DNA of 64,000 nt from Linepithema humile (Eukaryota > Arthropoda > Insecta > Hymenoptera > Formicidae). The stretch covers positions 9,621,001-9,685,000 of the forward strand of contig NC_090132.1 in NCBI RefSeq assembly GCF_040581485.1. The letters are read 5' to 3'. The notes under the pieces were generated by a model that worked only from the letters and a program-made list of their open reading frames with translations, was not told the DNA's origin and did no database searches. Positions 35,481 to 50,200 of the stretch are shown in pieces (position 1 is the first letter of the stretch; each line of letters starts with the position of its first letter). A program made the translations under genes and the position numbers.

Positions 35481-38479
35481 ATTTTATCTAACAGCTAAAT
35501 AATCGACATTATCAATTGTGAGAGCTTCTAAGTATAAAATTAAAAAAAAAAAAATATATATATATATGAAAAGATATCATTAATAATAAAAATAAAAAAA
35601 TTTGACAGATACATGGAAGATTTATTAAAATTATTGAAAGTTCAACAAAAGAACCATATACTTCTTTGATTTTAAGCACAGATGAATAAGCGAGGTCAAT
35701 ATTGACCATTATGTGTGACAATTCGATACATTTATGCTTTAGTAATATCTCATGTGTGACAAAAAATAAAGAACTCGAGCGTCTTGTCCAAAATCGTTCA
35801 ACGTTCTATAGCTCCACCTTGTTTATTTTCTTCATCGACATAATGCATTCAATATGTATTAGAAATTGACGTAGGTAACAACCGTTTGAGATGTATACTA
35901 TATATGGTTGAGTAGGTTGCACATTAAATGAATCTTACACGTATGTATTTACGTGTTAATCTCTGATGCGACAATGTTCACGTATAGTGTAGGTTGATCT
36001 GTAGGTCGAACGTTTCAAGGAAGCGAATGTTTAAACCGTCGATGAATCCGGCGAGAGAGTGTGGGTTGCATAATAAAATCTCTCGATTTATTGTATACTG
36101 TTCAGACGATATTAGTTTTTAGAAATTAAATATAATCTCAGCAAGGAAGAAAAACAATTTAAATAACACATTTAATTAAAATAAAATTATAAGTACATAA
36201 AAATTATATTATCGATAACAATAGTATATAGTTAGAATGTCTAAATCGTACAAAAATATTTCTGTAAAAAAAGAGTAATAATAAGTAGTTTTATCTTGCC
36301 ATGCAGCACTTCTCTCTGTTAAAAACTATTGAAATAAATTTTGTTAATAAAATTTTCCAGATATTACGTTACAAGGCAATGAATAAAAATTTCGAAATGA
36401 TATTAGGATGAGAAACGCGATCAAAGAAATATTTTGTAAGCAAATCTTTCCAACAACAATATGCGCACGTACGTATATATTTAAGAATAAAAAATATAGA
36501 TAGAGAGCAAGTACATCGCTCTAATTATATTCGATCGTACGGACCGATTTTCTCAAATAGCTCCGGATATGCCGCATACGCGAAACTGCATGGACGATTC
36601 AGTAGTCATTTCTGTAGAATGCTGCCTCCTTAAGCTTTTTTACCTCGTGGAGCCTATTAGCTGCACTCGTCTTCTTGAAACATGTTAAAATACTTTTTTC
36701 AACTGTCGTCTAAATAATCGTGCTCTGGTATATTATGGATATCAGTGCGGAATCTCGTTGTCGGCATCAACATCCGCCGACAAGGGAATCGTCTCTCGTC
36801 TTTCTCAATCGACGACGTGATGATAGGCTGTAAGCATCGCGCTCGTTCTCAAGTCCGCAATATCGAGACGCGCGGATTAGATGATCCGCGCGCGGCGATT
36901 CGCAATTGGCCGACGCGGCTCGCCGCGCAAATAACAAGTCGGTGAACGGGCGCGATTACCGCGCGCGCACGCACGTGTATTGAGAGCGACGGTTTTTCTC
37001 ACAATAACTTCGTCATCGGACAACCACGTTTCTCTTCCGACGTTGGTAAACATTCTTGAGTCGATAATAGTCCGGCGGATTAAAGATCGGCTATTAGTTC
37101 GATGTTAAATGCATGGATGTAGTAGTGTAACTGATGTTTAAATCATCGGGAAGAAAACTTACGAGGCTCTTTAGCATCCATTCTAGACAACGAGTTTGGA
37201 TTTCTAGTTTTATATTGCGATATTATTTCTATTAACTCCGTGTAATAATCTTAACAATAACCTTTGACGATGTACACTAGAAAAATGAAAATATATTGAT
37301 ATTTTATAATAAGTGATGAATTAAATTTATCATTAGCTCATTCGATGAAAAGAAATCAATACTTGTCTCTGGTGAATTCCGAGCAGTAAATAAATGACGG
37401 CAGTCCCTGCGTCGGCACGCGTAAATTCTGATCATGCATTTGGTATACATATGTTAGGCGAGATATCTGACGTCACTTCCCGGGTAGAATAGTAGGAACG
37501 AATGCGCGCTGAATTTAGCACAATCAGATAATGTAACGAGCACACACGTGCATATAGGCCTTTCAACTTTACGCAACGCGCATGTATGAGCACATACCAT
37601 ACACATATATGCCTGTACAACATCATCTGTTGGTTATTCTTAAATTGCATCTTGCGGGCTTAGAAACATTACAACCCTGTTTCTACAGCTGGCTAATATC
37701 GTAATAAGTCGCGTAAAACATCGCGAACTTTGCGTTGACAATGACAGAGACGTTAAGAAAGTTCCGACATAATAATTGAAAAAATTCAGTTACTCATTAT
37801 CCATTATCAATATTTATTAATACTTTCTTTTATATTTGCACACTCTTATGGAAAATCTAGAGTAAAACCATTTTCAAGAATCACTTGTCACGTAACAAAG
37901 AAGAGTTGACGAAAAATTAATTTATATATTATTTAACGATATTTTTTTACATTTAGCATTCTATATTAATCCGCGCTAATGTGAAAAGCATCAAGATTTC
38001 GTACTGTAATAAGAATTGATCATATTTTAGCTAACGAATTAGTGTTATATGATTAAACAGGATCCTGGAAAAAACTTGCGTACACTAAACTTCAAACGCA
38101 ATACCTTTTTGATATAGCAGCTAAATGTTTGATAATAGCGTCAAAGAAATAGAATACATCTTTGTAGGATCGAAAAAAAAGTTAATAACTTACAATTCGT
38201 TAATATAATCCTCTGTAATATGAGTATGCATAAGTTTGCGACGGAAATCATACAAAAATGCGTTTGACACTCGAAATGGGCACACCGGATCGAGCAAATT
38301 TAACGCAAGAAATGTTTCCTGTCTCACATTGTGTGTCTATGTGTACATTGCGTAGTGTGCATTGGTGATCCGTGATGGCTGTTTCCTGCGTCCGCTTTGA
38401 TACCGCACTTATTCGTCAACTAATTACTCGAACGCGCCGGACACGATTTGCATATCGCTTCAATTTTTACATTTAAGTA
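35481..38479. other. Non-coding stretch, 35.5-38.5 kb
   Basis: AT-rich. A modest CpG-rich patch lies around 36.75-37.0 kb. No gene, RNA or repeat recognised. Confidence 0.5.
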
Positions 38480-39170
38480 CCAGTTATGTTTGTTCCAGTT
38501 TATGCGGGGAGCTCGCATAGTGCAAGTTCCCTCCAAAAATTATTTTAACGATGATTGCGAACTACACTCAAAAAAATGATCTTGCAATAATAGCTAAAAT
38601 TTTCTAGGTGTAAAAAATTAACTAAAACAGATAAATGCAACTGTTGTGATATTGCATATGTAATTACTTAATCAGTTTAGATGACAGAAACAGAATATAT
38701 ATCTGTATTGTTTGTGAACTTTAAAAAGAAAGTTTCTCTAAAGCGCCTATCTATATAAGATCAATCACGTGTTAGATCATGCAATGAATAACATTTAGCA
38801 ATGGTACCTAAATTTTTCAGAAGCTATTGCTAGAACATTACTGCTATAAATTCTATATGTGACAAACAATGTTTTCACAGATACGAAAAATAGCGATACA
38901 TTCTTGTTGCGATATCTAGAAATCTAACTACATCAGTGAAATATTTTTTTGAGAGTATGCGCATAATGGATATTGATATGGTCTGTCTTCGTTTATAACC
39001 AGTTGATCGAATTTTTGAATACGAGAAACTGCGTATGTCTAACTCCATCTAGTATCTAGTATGTGAAAGTTGACAATCCAAGATATAGATATATATAATG
39101 CCAAAACTATATGTCGCGCGATCGAGTAGTTGCTACATATATTCGACAGTGTGTATGTGACATCGACCAT
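38480..39170 (+). mobile_element. Repeat family A copy 4, interrupted by a MITE
   Basis: Family sequence (GTTTATGCGGGG block) occurs before 38564. After the MITE it resumes at 38958 with GTTTATAACCAGTTGATCG and CTCCATCTAGT, which is a direct repeat of 40.26-40.43 kb. Confidence 0.7.
38565..38955 (+). mobile_element. CACTCAAAAAAAT MITE, copy 1
   Basis: 391 bp with ends CACTCAAAAAAAT and ATTTTTTTGAGAG (one change in the right end), flanked by TA on both sides (38563-38564, 38956-38957). Nearly identical to the copies at 55472 and, inverted, 56054. No coding capacity. TA flanks suggest Tc1/mariner-type mobilisation. Confidence 0.88.
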
Positions 39171-39544
39171 TTTACATAATTTCGATGAATAATAGGCGTC
39201 TTTTGTAATATTGTACCTTTCATTCTGCAAAAAAACTTAATAAGAAACAAAAATCATATTTTAGCTAACTCCTAACAAATTAAAGTTTTTTAAATTTTCA
39301 TAAATACCATACTAAAGCTATTAATTACACTCAAAGAAAATGGGTTAACTTTAAAAAGATTTTTTTGGTTAAAAAAAGGTATCAAACAAAATTGTCGATT
39401 TAACGATGCTAATTTTCCGTCAATTCAATTTTCTTCTTATTCTATAAAAATATTTCAGGTAATGTTGTTGAAATATGGATCAGTTCATATTTTATTGTTT
39501 AGTGTAAAGTTCTAATATAAATTATATGCATATTTTATGAGATA

Positions 39545-40530
39545 TACTTTACACTTTATGTCAAATATAACATGATACAATACATAATTCTTAACCAATA
39601 AGCTGAGCAGCAGGACATATAGAACGATACTTTTTTAATTTCTGTACCTATTATTTAATCAACACATTTATCGTCAAATGCTTATTATTCATTTTATATC
39701 ATTGCTTGCCTGTTTATATGATTTCAGGACCGGTCAAACAAAATACATTACAACACGAATTTTATTATTCATTAGTAAAGTTTCTCTCAAATTAAGAATA
39801 TCACATTGCATTTTTTATTATTTGCAAATTATTATTTTAATTTTATTTCGAGTTATATTATCATTATATTATATAACTGTGACACTTTAGATTTATATTT
39901 AGCAAAAATTTTTCAAATCTAAGTAAATCTTCTCCTTTTTCTCTACCAAATACATATTTGTCTTACGATAAAAATTATACTATTCTATAGCTGAAGTAGC
40001 GATAAGTACAAATATTTAAAAGAAAGGATTTACATTAGTATACATAATAATTTCGAACTCTTAAGTACAACTTATGTTTGTTTTAGTTTATGTGGGGACT
40101 TGCATAGTGCAAGTCCCTTCCAAAAAATTGAATAATCTTTCTTCTATTTTTTTTTTATTTCTATTACAAAAAACTTAATCTTAAAACTTAATGTTAAAAC
40201 TTAATCTAATTTATAAATTAACTTATAATTAATGACTAGAATATTGATAGCTGATATTGTCTGTCTTCATTTATAACCAGTTGATCGAATTTTTGAATAC
40301 GAGAATTTTTGCGTTTAACTCCATCTAGTATGTGAAAGTTGACATATAACCCAAGATATAGATATATATAATGCCAAAACTATGTCGCGCGATCGAGTAG
40401 CTACTACATATATTCGGCAGTGTGTATGATATTCGACGCTTGTGTATATAAACTTTCATGTACTAGATGGAGGTTAACATGACAATTATCTCGTATTCAA
40501 AACTACGATCAATTGTGTTATAATATAGAA
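39545..40530 (+). mobile_element. Repeat family A copy 5
   Basis: Inverted counterpart of 34.20-35.19 kb, closely matching along about 985 bp. It includes an identical-looking short open frame (39678-39890 here) that is repeat sequence rather than a gene. It contains the CCATCTAG hairpin without the AT expansion. Confidence 0.8.
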
Positions 40531-42661
40531 GCGCTTTATAATTATGTATTTTTCATTTTAATTAATTAATTTTTTTTATTTTTGTTTCAGGTATTTATGC
40601 ACAAATATATTGCACAGGTAATTTTTGTAGTGTGGAAATCTGCGCTATTCACACCTCACGCATAAACATATATATATATATAATAATTTATGCTTGTATT
40701 TTTTTTATGCTTATAATTTATGCTTATATATATATATATAATATCGCATTTATATATAATATAGAATGATAGCTATGATATATTATGTATCTTAATGTTA
40801 GACTTCTTATTTGAATGTGTGCACATATTATTATCAGCATGAATTTAATTAATAAATAATCTGGGTGCAAATGTATTTTGTAAATGTAAAAGCGAAAAAG
40901 TATCGGAGTCTGCTAGTTCTGCTCAATTGAATAGTCAAAAGTATGTATAATTAGTAGAGATTACATCTCTATACACATTCATGCATATTGATTCACAATA
41001 TAACAAAAAAGAGCAATAGACAAAGTCGAAAGTTAGTAGACGAATAAAGATAGGAGAGATTCTCATAGGGAAGTTTCACAGGGCGAGAGAAAGAGAAATG
41101 GAGAACCATGATAATGCCAGACTGCTTGGCGGCGTCGGCTTTATCAGCCCACGCAAATGCGATGGTGCGCTTTTCGAATCACAGTCTATGTGTCACCGAA
41201 TGGTTTTCCTTTTTCATTATTTGCGTCGGCACGTCGGCACACTAATATTATATATCATCGAAGCAACATCAACGAAACAGATTTATTGTAAAAAAAAAAA
41301 AAAAAAAAACAGAAGAATACGCATTTTCAAAGCATCAATTTCATAAGAATAAGCTTCTGGTAATAATAGTATGTATTTGAATAAACATATTTGACGTACG
41401 TACATGCGCGATCTGATGAAAAACAAGAAATCTAATCATTTGAGTGGCAATGTTCTTAATTATTAGAAGTTATAATTAAAAATGTTACTTGCAATATCAG
41501 TGTGACATAGCTATGTGTATTTTGTTCTTCGTAATGAAAACAATAACATATATTGCTATAATTATTAAAACAATACATTTTACTTCTAAAATATTCATGC
41601 ACTCTGTTTCTGATTTCGGAAATTACAAATTTTAGTACACGCGCTATTAATAATTGCAAATTCTCAGATATTAAACCCATCTCTCGATTTTGTTCAAAAT
41701 TTATATCAACAATGTGTTTTAAAATAAGATTGTTTATAAAAATTACAAGTACATATCGTTTTTTTTCTGTTTTAAAACAGCAACAACGCTGATTAATCGT
41801 ATCACCTTGACCGATGCTCGTATAATTTGCATAAGATCGCATCATCGCGATAGACGATATAAAAAGGCAAAATTGTTTCTTGGAATTTGTTGTTAAATCG
41901 CAAAAATATTGATTATTTAAGAATAACAACGCATCTATTACTGTAATAATCTTAGACAAAATATAAAAACGGTCGATGTAAATTAATCATAAATTGAAGA
42001 TAAGATCGAATCTCGAAAAATCTCACGCAAAAAGTGCGTACTTTAATGTCATGTCAGCGCTGACGATGGCTCGTGCATTTTAGTTAATACAGCCATTCAC
42101 GATTGTGATTTCTCACATAGTCTATGTATCACGAAATGATTTCTAAATGTAGAGACGCAATAACGCAGTGCTTGTTTATCGCGAGAACACATTTATTATA
42201 TATTTCAAAATAAATTGTATGCACAGAAACAAGAAAAATACGCATAGTATCAATCAGGATTTCTCAAGAAGAACATTTTTTTTTACAAGTGTGCATGAAA
42301 ACAAATTTATACGATATGCTCAATCGTGAGAAAAATTAAAATTTATATAATGTGATGCAATAATTTATGGATTGTAAAATAGCATATGTGACTTTTTATT
42401 GAAGAGACTCGCACACCGTGATTAAACAAATAACTTGATATAATTTAATATCGACGTGGAGAATCGTTTCATGAGCAGCATGATTACGTGTGGTTATAAG
42501 AAAAAGGAAGCGTAAGAATTTCTGCATTCGTTCACGTTCAGCTAATTGCTAGATCTTGACCAAGCAATTAAATTCATTAGAGTAAAATTACCGGTTAGAC
42601 CTATTCGACCAATGTAGAAAATCCTTTACGTCGATTTGCACAAATACTTATCACACACTTA

Positions 42662-42705
<44 letters not shown>

Positions 42706-45700
42706 TTCATTTTTCGCTCTCCGTCGTTCTATATTTTTTTTCTCCCAGCAAATCATAGTGAACAATCCGCTGATTTCGCTGTCTATATCTGGCCCGTGCT
42801 CTATCTGTGATACTCGTGATCGAGCGAACCTTTTATTTTCATCGCAACTACATTCTTGATTACAGGAGATAGTACGGTCTATGACACGGCCGTTCTTAAT
42901 TAACAGTACACGGATCGATAGACATGGATCAGCCGTCAGTTCGTTTGTGCTTTGATCCTATACGATTTAATAAAACGGGGACTAATCGACACCTCCTCAT
43001 CAAGTTGATGCAATTGACACTAAATTGCATTTTCTTAAACTGTTTTGGAAAATTTCTATCATGTTTCGCGGAATAATAAAATAAACCAGTTTCAAAAAGC
43101 TGTCGGCGACTAAGTGAGATACTAAGTGAGATACTAAGAAATTGGAGAGGGGGGGGAGAGTCTCTTAAAAGTTGGCTGTAAAGCGGGCGAGGTGGCCTAC
43201 GTGCTAAGAACAATGCCATGTCTTGCGGTGGCAGGTTGTTAGCTTCTTTTTCGCTCAAGCCGAGTGCATTAAACAGTATTTAAGTTTCTTCACTTGCAAT
43301 GAAACACCCAACACCAGTTCTTTTTTGCGCGGTCAGTCGTTATATTAAAGTAACTTGGAAACGATTTCCTCTTTAATAAACAGCAAAGCATACAAATTTT
43401 TTAAGCACACTGCATTTACAGTACAATTTAATTAGTTTTCTTACTAGAAGTCAGTGATTAAATGACAATAAAAAATTATTGCTACTTTTATGCTACTTTC
43501 CACTAACATGTGTTTAAAGTTCTGTAATAATCTGGTGTTTCATTGTTTCACATACGCTGTGCATCATAAAGATTACATGAGAAATTAATTTCGTGGACAT
43601 TTCACCGACATGATAATTATTCATTTGTAAATTCCCGAGACGTCCCGGCAAATATCCTCTCCACCTTTCGTCCGAGATCGACAATTATCACGCGATTAGA
43701 AGAACTTTCCTCCTTACGATTATCTCGTCCCGCACTGCAGAATTACAGTGTGCATTCGTACGGAATGTATACATCTCGGGAACAGGGAAGCCCGAGGCGG
43801 CGCGGCCGGTTAATCGCGCGGTAATAATCGCGAGCTACCGTATATACTGTCTGACAGGCAAAACTCCGGTCCGCAATTAAAGCAATTGCCATCCACTTAA
43901 GTCACTTTTCCGCTCGCATGAATCCCTCGCGCCCTTTTCTTACGGCGCGAATCCGCGGGATTACGGTAATAATTAGCAACGTTGTAAATCAATACCGGGG
44001 AATGCGTTTCTTTTTTTCCGCTCTAGGCATCTCCTATTTCGGTGAGACACGCACGTTCGTGACGCAACGTTCATATTATTCTTCGAAAGCGCTTCGACTA
44101 TTTCGTTCCACTTCTACTTAGCGAGCGTGCGTTATCTGGTGTTTTCTCGATATCGTATAACGCATTCGAAACCATTTCAACATGAATTCCTTCTCGAACG
44201 AGCGAACAACAAGTCAGAGACGAAAAAGGATAATTTATGTGATTTCTTTTTAAGAGGAAAATAAATTTTCGCACAAACGCGACACTTGTGAGAATTATAT
44301 GACATCTAATGCTCAATGTGTGTCGACACAAAGCTGCGTGTCGTGTAACTACATAGATGCACAAACGCGATTATGGCGATTCTAAACATTTCTATTATTC
44401 ATAAATCATTCTACGAGCGTCAACTTCCACTGATTGATCGTTGTTGTTCGTCCTTGATGCAACGAGTGTATCGTACGATCATTTAATTTTTCTCCAGAGG
44501 TGCGAACGGACGGTCGTTGAGGCCGTTGTAAAAGTTCATGCGTAGTATCGATAACAATGCACAATGCGCGTTCATATTTTGCCATAAACGTGAGGTGACC
44601 GCGCATAATTATCAGATAAACACCAAAGCGTATTGAAAATGAATATCTCTGACTAATGTGCAACCATACAGGGTGGCGCCAAGGAATTTTAATTGGATTT
44701 CCAGTTTTTTTTATTTTCCTCGACGATCAGGTTACATTGCTGCGTCGTATTTTTCCTGTCTTGCTGTTTATTAATGTCGCAATTCGCATTAAATTAACGG
44801 CTTTATCTAAATTTTAATGACGGAACATCATCGATAGCTGTTAAGCGTGCTAAATTATAAAGTTACTTATCGGTTTTTCTCTGCGCACAAATATCGAATG
44901 TCAGCACAATTCCGAGAACACAGGTGCGAACTGTATTAGCATAAATAAAATATCAATTATATAGATAAAGAATCCCGTTCCCACGCATCTTCTCTGATTT
45001 TCCCACGGCACACCGGTTGTCATCGCGTGCGCGTGACAAAACGTTTAGCATCGCGCTTCGCGGAACTCCGTAGCTATCATGAAACAAAGCTGTTTACAAG
45101 AGATCACGCGTTGCACCGCGTACGAAGAGCTGTGCATTCTGCAATTGATGCCGATGTATAATGCACGCTCCTCCTCAATAACGTGGAAACAGTTTTCCCA
45201 CGAGTTACCAGTTCAATCCCGACGTTTATGTCTTTCTTAACTCTTTTTTAACTCGGCAAAGCGATATAACCCGAAGGCTCAATGCGGGACGTCCGAGTTG
45301 CATCGTGCTACGTTAATTTATTTATGCCCCGTTTTGACGGCACGGCCGCTGATTGTAAGATATGGAAGACTTAATCGACAGGATGCATTCATCTTTGACC
45401 ATGATAGCACTCTAATATTCACGACTATAATATTAGCACAGGGTGTTTGAAAAAAGTCAGAATTTAGAAGATATATAAGTTTAGCAAATTGTTTAAAAAA
45501 TGCTTAATCAATATAAATCGAAAAATTGACTTGTGAAATACAGAAGCAATTTCTAGTTATTTTTTATTTTCTTTATTAGAATGTTTAAACAATATTAATT
45601 ATATATATCGAAATAAAAAATCTCACGGTATATTTTGCACATAATAAAGGCAAAATTGAGTTTATTTTACTCATAAAGATTTCTATTTATAAAATAAATA

Positions 45701-47207
45701 AAATTGATAATCTCCGTTCGATGTAATAAAGTTATTTGCATAACATGCGAATGACATGATGAGATGCTCCTGATTATCATAAAATCCTCGTAGTACTGAA
45801 TCTTCGAAAACTAAGTGACTAGGTAGATAGAAATCTTTATAACAACCTACAGTATATTTTTATTTTCAATTATAAAGTCATAAAATAAATATTTGTATTT
45901 ATATTAAAAAATATTCTGTTATAAATTCGTAGCTGATTTTTACTTGACAAAAATGTTGTAGAAAATCGTCATCCATTATAACGTTTCAATTTTCGATATC
46001 AAATTGTACTAACTTTATATGTTTCAATTTTTAGTTGCGCGTAATTTGAAAACAATTGACGTTTCTTCCAAAAATATATCCCAGATTTTTGAATGTTTCG
46101 ATTTATAAAAATTTGTTATCAAAGATAAAATCGAAAATTATATGTAAATTATTCTTATCTATGAATCTCGAATGGCTACATATTGAATAATCTGACTAAT
46201 CTGTTCGACCATATCATACATTATATTTGGCTCATTAATTTAGTTTTAATATCTTACTCGTAGACCGAGTTTGATGTATTTATAAACAGTGCAAAGTGCT
46301 TATCTCTCTCGTTAGTTTCGCCTGTCAATGCTCGCGGAAGATTCTCCGAGCAGAAAAGTCATTTAAACCAGGCTTGACGTAGAGAGACGTCAGCGGGCCG
46401 TTACCTTCGGTATCGGACAGGTTTGCAACTAGCCGGTCACAGGGCGAGACAAATGGATACTGCATGCCGACAGTTCGGAACGCATAATGCAGTTGCCCTC
46501 GGAAGTGAATTATTTTGAGAGCCAACCGCGTAATTGATTCCGACGCGTTCAATTTCGCACAGAACTGTCTCGGCCGCGACGGCGAAGCCAACCGAACCGT
46601 CCTGACACGCCGGTGGTAATTGACACGCGAAATCGGCACACATTAGACTAAAGATAGAGCCGATGCAATCGATTTTTCCGTCGCGTGGACATAAGCCAGT
46701 TTTGCCCTTTAGCTATTCGTAATGTATTTTGCATACCATTCCAGTCAGTTTCAATGAAATTGTACGTATTTCGAGCACAGTGAAGGTACTTAAATTATTT
46801 CTAAATAGGCGTACATTTGGGAAGCAACGTCAATCAAACTTCGAAATTGTTGAATTTCGCATTTCCTCTAATGTGATGTGAAAACGATTTTTACATGAGT
46901 TTATTCCAGGAAATTGCAGTTTATTTGCGCAAAGCGTAAATATACTGCAATTTTCTGGAATATATTGCATGCCTTTAACTTCGTAATGACGGCAGAAAAA
47001 TGAGATAGGAATCCCATAAATAAATCCCATACATCGCTTTTTGTTAACAATACATAACATTATTACGTTCAATTCCTGAATAGAAAAAACTAATTGTAAA
47101 AAATATACCCAGATAGGAATTTACAATCGGTACCGATATACGTAATTATTTCTTAAATAATTATTTTAAACACTGTTCTAATTTGAATGTATTTCATATT
47201 TTCACAG
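40531..47207. other. Non-coding stretch, 40.5-47.2 kb
   Basis: Holds AT dinucleotide tracts (about 40.66-40.76 kb), an A20-type run at about 41290, a (TC)n at about 42665-42700 and a segment starting CACAGGGTGTTTGAAAAAAG at about 45437 that resembles a transposon end. An AT-rich open frame on the minus strand, 41456-41959, lacks an early ATG and matches nothing I know. Confidence 0.45.
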
Positions 47208-47260
47208 ATCACTTTGTAGATCAAAATGGAACAACAACTCCGCTGCTAAGCATCGTGTCG
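47208..47260 (+). other. Orphan exon-like unit
   Basis: Fifty-three bases sit between a textbook acceptor (ATTTTCACAG) and a textbook donor (GTGAGTAAGT) on the plus strand. Two of three frames are open; one reads HFVDQNGTTTPLLSIVS. No partner exon was identified on this strand, so it may be a micro-exon of an unseen plus-strand gene, a non-coding RNA exon or coincidence. Confidence 0.22.
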
Positions 47261-50200
47261 GTGAGTAAGTTTAAGATAATGGATTTAAAAATGATGCATG
47301 CTCTCGTAATATAATGCAGACCATATAATTTTAATTGTTTAAAAGTCTTCCATGTGCATTTTCGAAGTATTCATGTATTAAATTGTGCAGGCATTAATTT
47401 TTAGAAAAAAAATTTGTGCTCTTTAGTTTGATAAATTTATTCTTTGGCGCACGCGTTATGTATATTTTTCTTGTTAACACAAATATCACACATAAAAATA
47501 AAAATTACATTATTTCATAAATCAATTGTTTAAAAATGGATATTGTAGGATTTTCTATTTGATAGGATTTCACTTTAAAAAATTCTTAGCATCAACAATC
47601 TTTGAAGCTTCTGCTTCTGCTTTAGCAGTAAGCTTGTTTGTTGACGATAAAGGAGTTTGTTTGTTTAGTATTTCGGAAACAGTTGCGTCAAGCATAAAAA
47701 TCTACCTTATATTAATTTTTAGATCGGAAGACGATGCATGAAATATAAGATCGCAAAACAGGAAGATATTAAAATCGATAATTTTACTTAAAGTACAGTT
47801 TTCTTATACTGCTTTTTCTCTTTTTTTTCTGAATATTAACTGCCACACGCAAGACATCATATTTTACCCCTCATTGCGCAGTTATAAATCAACACCTAAC
47901 ATTAGAACTCGACGAGTTCATTGAATCACCTCTTGTGAACATCGGGAACGTGCCTCGGTGTGAGTAATCCTTCGTTGGCAAGTGTTAAGAGTGTAGTGGA
48001 ATCTTAAGTTCCATTCATCCTCGCGCGGTGTGTTATTGTATTCATAAATGGAATTCAGGGACGCACGTCCAACGAGCGGTTACAGCTTCTCTCACTCTTT
48101 CTCTTTCTAATCAGTGACTATTTTACATTACCTCCTCGTCTCGCGCGTCATCTTACACGATCGTAGGCGGCTTCTGCAAATGCGGATGAGAGTATTTGAC
48201 AACAGCAGCGTGAAAACGCAGCAAGCATCTCGGATAACACACAAGCCCGCGGAATGCGGGATCGCGAAAGCGTACGCGTCGAACGTGTTCCGCCGTCACG
48301 ACTGACCGGTTTAGAAGCTCTTGCACCCATAAGTAGATTATACCGTCTGTTTAAGGGATTTAAAGGTAATTGGTAATCGTACCGTCGGCATGACGGTGTA
48401 TGACCTGTACTTTCGAGTGCGCACTATTGATATCGTTGGAACGAGTACGCCATTTGGAAATCAGGTTGCACAGAAGCTGCATTCGCTAAATTGAAATTCA
48501 ATGGTTGAAGCTGAGGACTCCACAAAAGCACCTCATTAGTCCGGAAATAATCCTGATTTGAGAGATTTTAATTGTTCTATAATCTATAAATATCAATATA
48601 AATAAATATTAATATTATATAAATAAATATAAAATTAAAGAATGTGTAAAGTAATCTTAAAATACTTGTGAAATAATCTTTGAAAGAAAATGTTAATTTA
48701 TATTACAGCAAATATTTTACTTAATTGCGCTAAAACATGTTAAAAATAATTTTTTTTAAATCTTTATTATTCCACTTTTTTCAGAAAACTCCGTTTTGTA
48801 AAACTCTGTTTTACTTTAGTATTTTTATTATTCCGCTACGACTATAAAAGGCTCTAATAAAGCATTGTTCGTGTCATTGACGAGTTAAAAGACATTTAAA
48901 CGCAAATAAGGGGACTAACAATATTCGGGTCACGGTTGTAACCGGGGCCAACTGCGTTTAATTTACGTGTGCGAGAACAGGAATAGCATGGCAAAAGCCG
49001 AGGAACGAGGTACATTTAAAAATTTGCTTCAGGCGAAACGCTGAGTCCGTGCAAATTGCCTACAATGACCTCTTGTCTTGAGAAAATAAAGTTAATGATA
49101 TTGCGGTCTCTATAGTACGGTTGCTGTAATAAAGTATACGGTTAATCTTTAGGCATCGTCAAGTCAGGCAAGTTTTACAACTTCATTACTTTCACAGAAA
49201 ATCTATGTAGTATTTTAGGCACACCATAAAAATATTTTATAGGACATGTATGCATATATTGTCAATGATATTTCTTTTATTAGAAAAGAGGAAGTTAATT
49301 ATTTATATTTACTTGAAAAATAGAGGAGATAATAAATAATTCCGAAAATCATTCGCGTAAACTGTGCTAATTATTAAACATCTCTCATTGTCAGTCAACC
49401 GTTATTAGATAAAAGAATTCAGATAAAATATCGGAAACGAAAAACTCTATATTTGAATAAAATTTTATTATTTATGTGTCGTTAATGTCTGTGAAAATGC
49501 ATAGTAGGCGCATGTAGATATGCAATAATTACTTCAGTAAGCGTTCGTAGCATGAATGCGTGTGCGCCGTTACACGTAGAGACTCGGGCAGGTAATGACG
49601 CGCCACCGCAAAGTAATTTCACGGCAGAGAAAGATTTAACAGCCTCCATATACCGTACGTTCGCGGTACGAAACAATATGGCATACGAAATATCAGAATA
49701 ATAAGCGCGAAAGCATTCGTGCGATGAGACACATTAGAATACGCAATTTTTTTTTACGATTTCCGATTATTTTGGAAGAAGTGTCGCGACATCCTCGCGT
49801 CTTCGACAATTTCAATTGAATACGAAATGATTTCGAGTTGAACGAGCTCTTTCGAAACGGTGGCCTTTCTTCTCGACGGAGAGAACACCTTCGACGAAGT
49901 GCCTCGTCTAACATTTATTTATCCGAATTCCTTCCGGTGACTGGGTCCTCGAATGAGACGTCAAACTGACAGAATATTCTGAGAAACTTTGCAGCTGCTA
50001 AGAAAATTTTTCTCTCCGACTTCGATAACGACGAGTGCTATTCAAAGTTTTCTTTTTGCATTCCCCCTTCCGTCCGCCGCGCGCTCACCGTCTTTGGCTT
50101 ATCTTCCTCGTCGATGTTCACGTCGGAGCTATTGACGACCCTTCATCGAAGAATATAGATATTTGCGTAAACATTACGACACTTCCTCACCAAATAACAA

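Noticed and set aside
41456..41959. 167-codon minus-strand open frame
   Set aside because: Starts with TTG and has its first ATG at codon 39. AT-rich composition and no recognisable motif. Kept as unexplained but not annotated as a gene.
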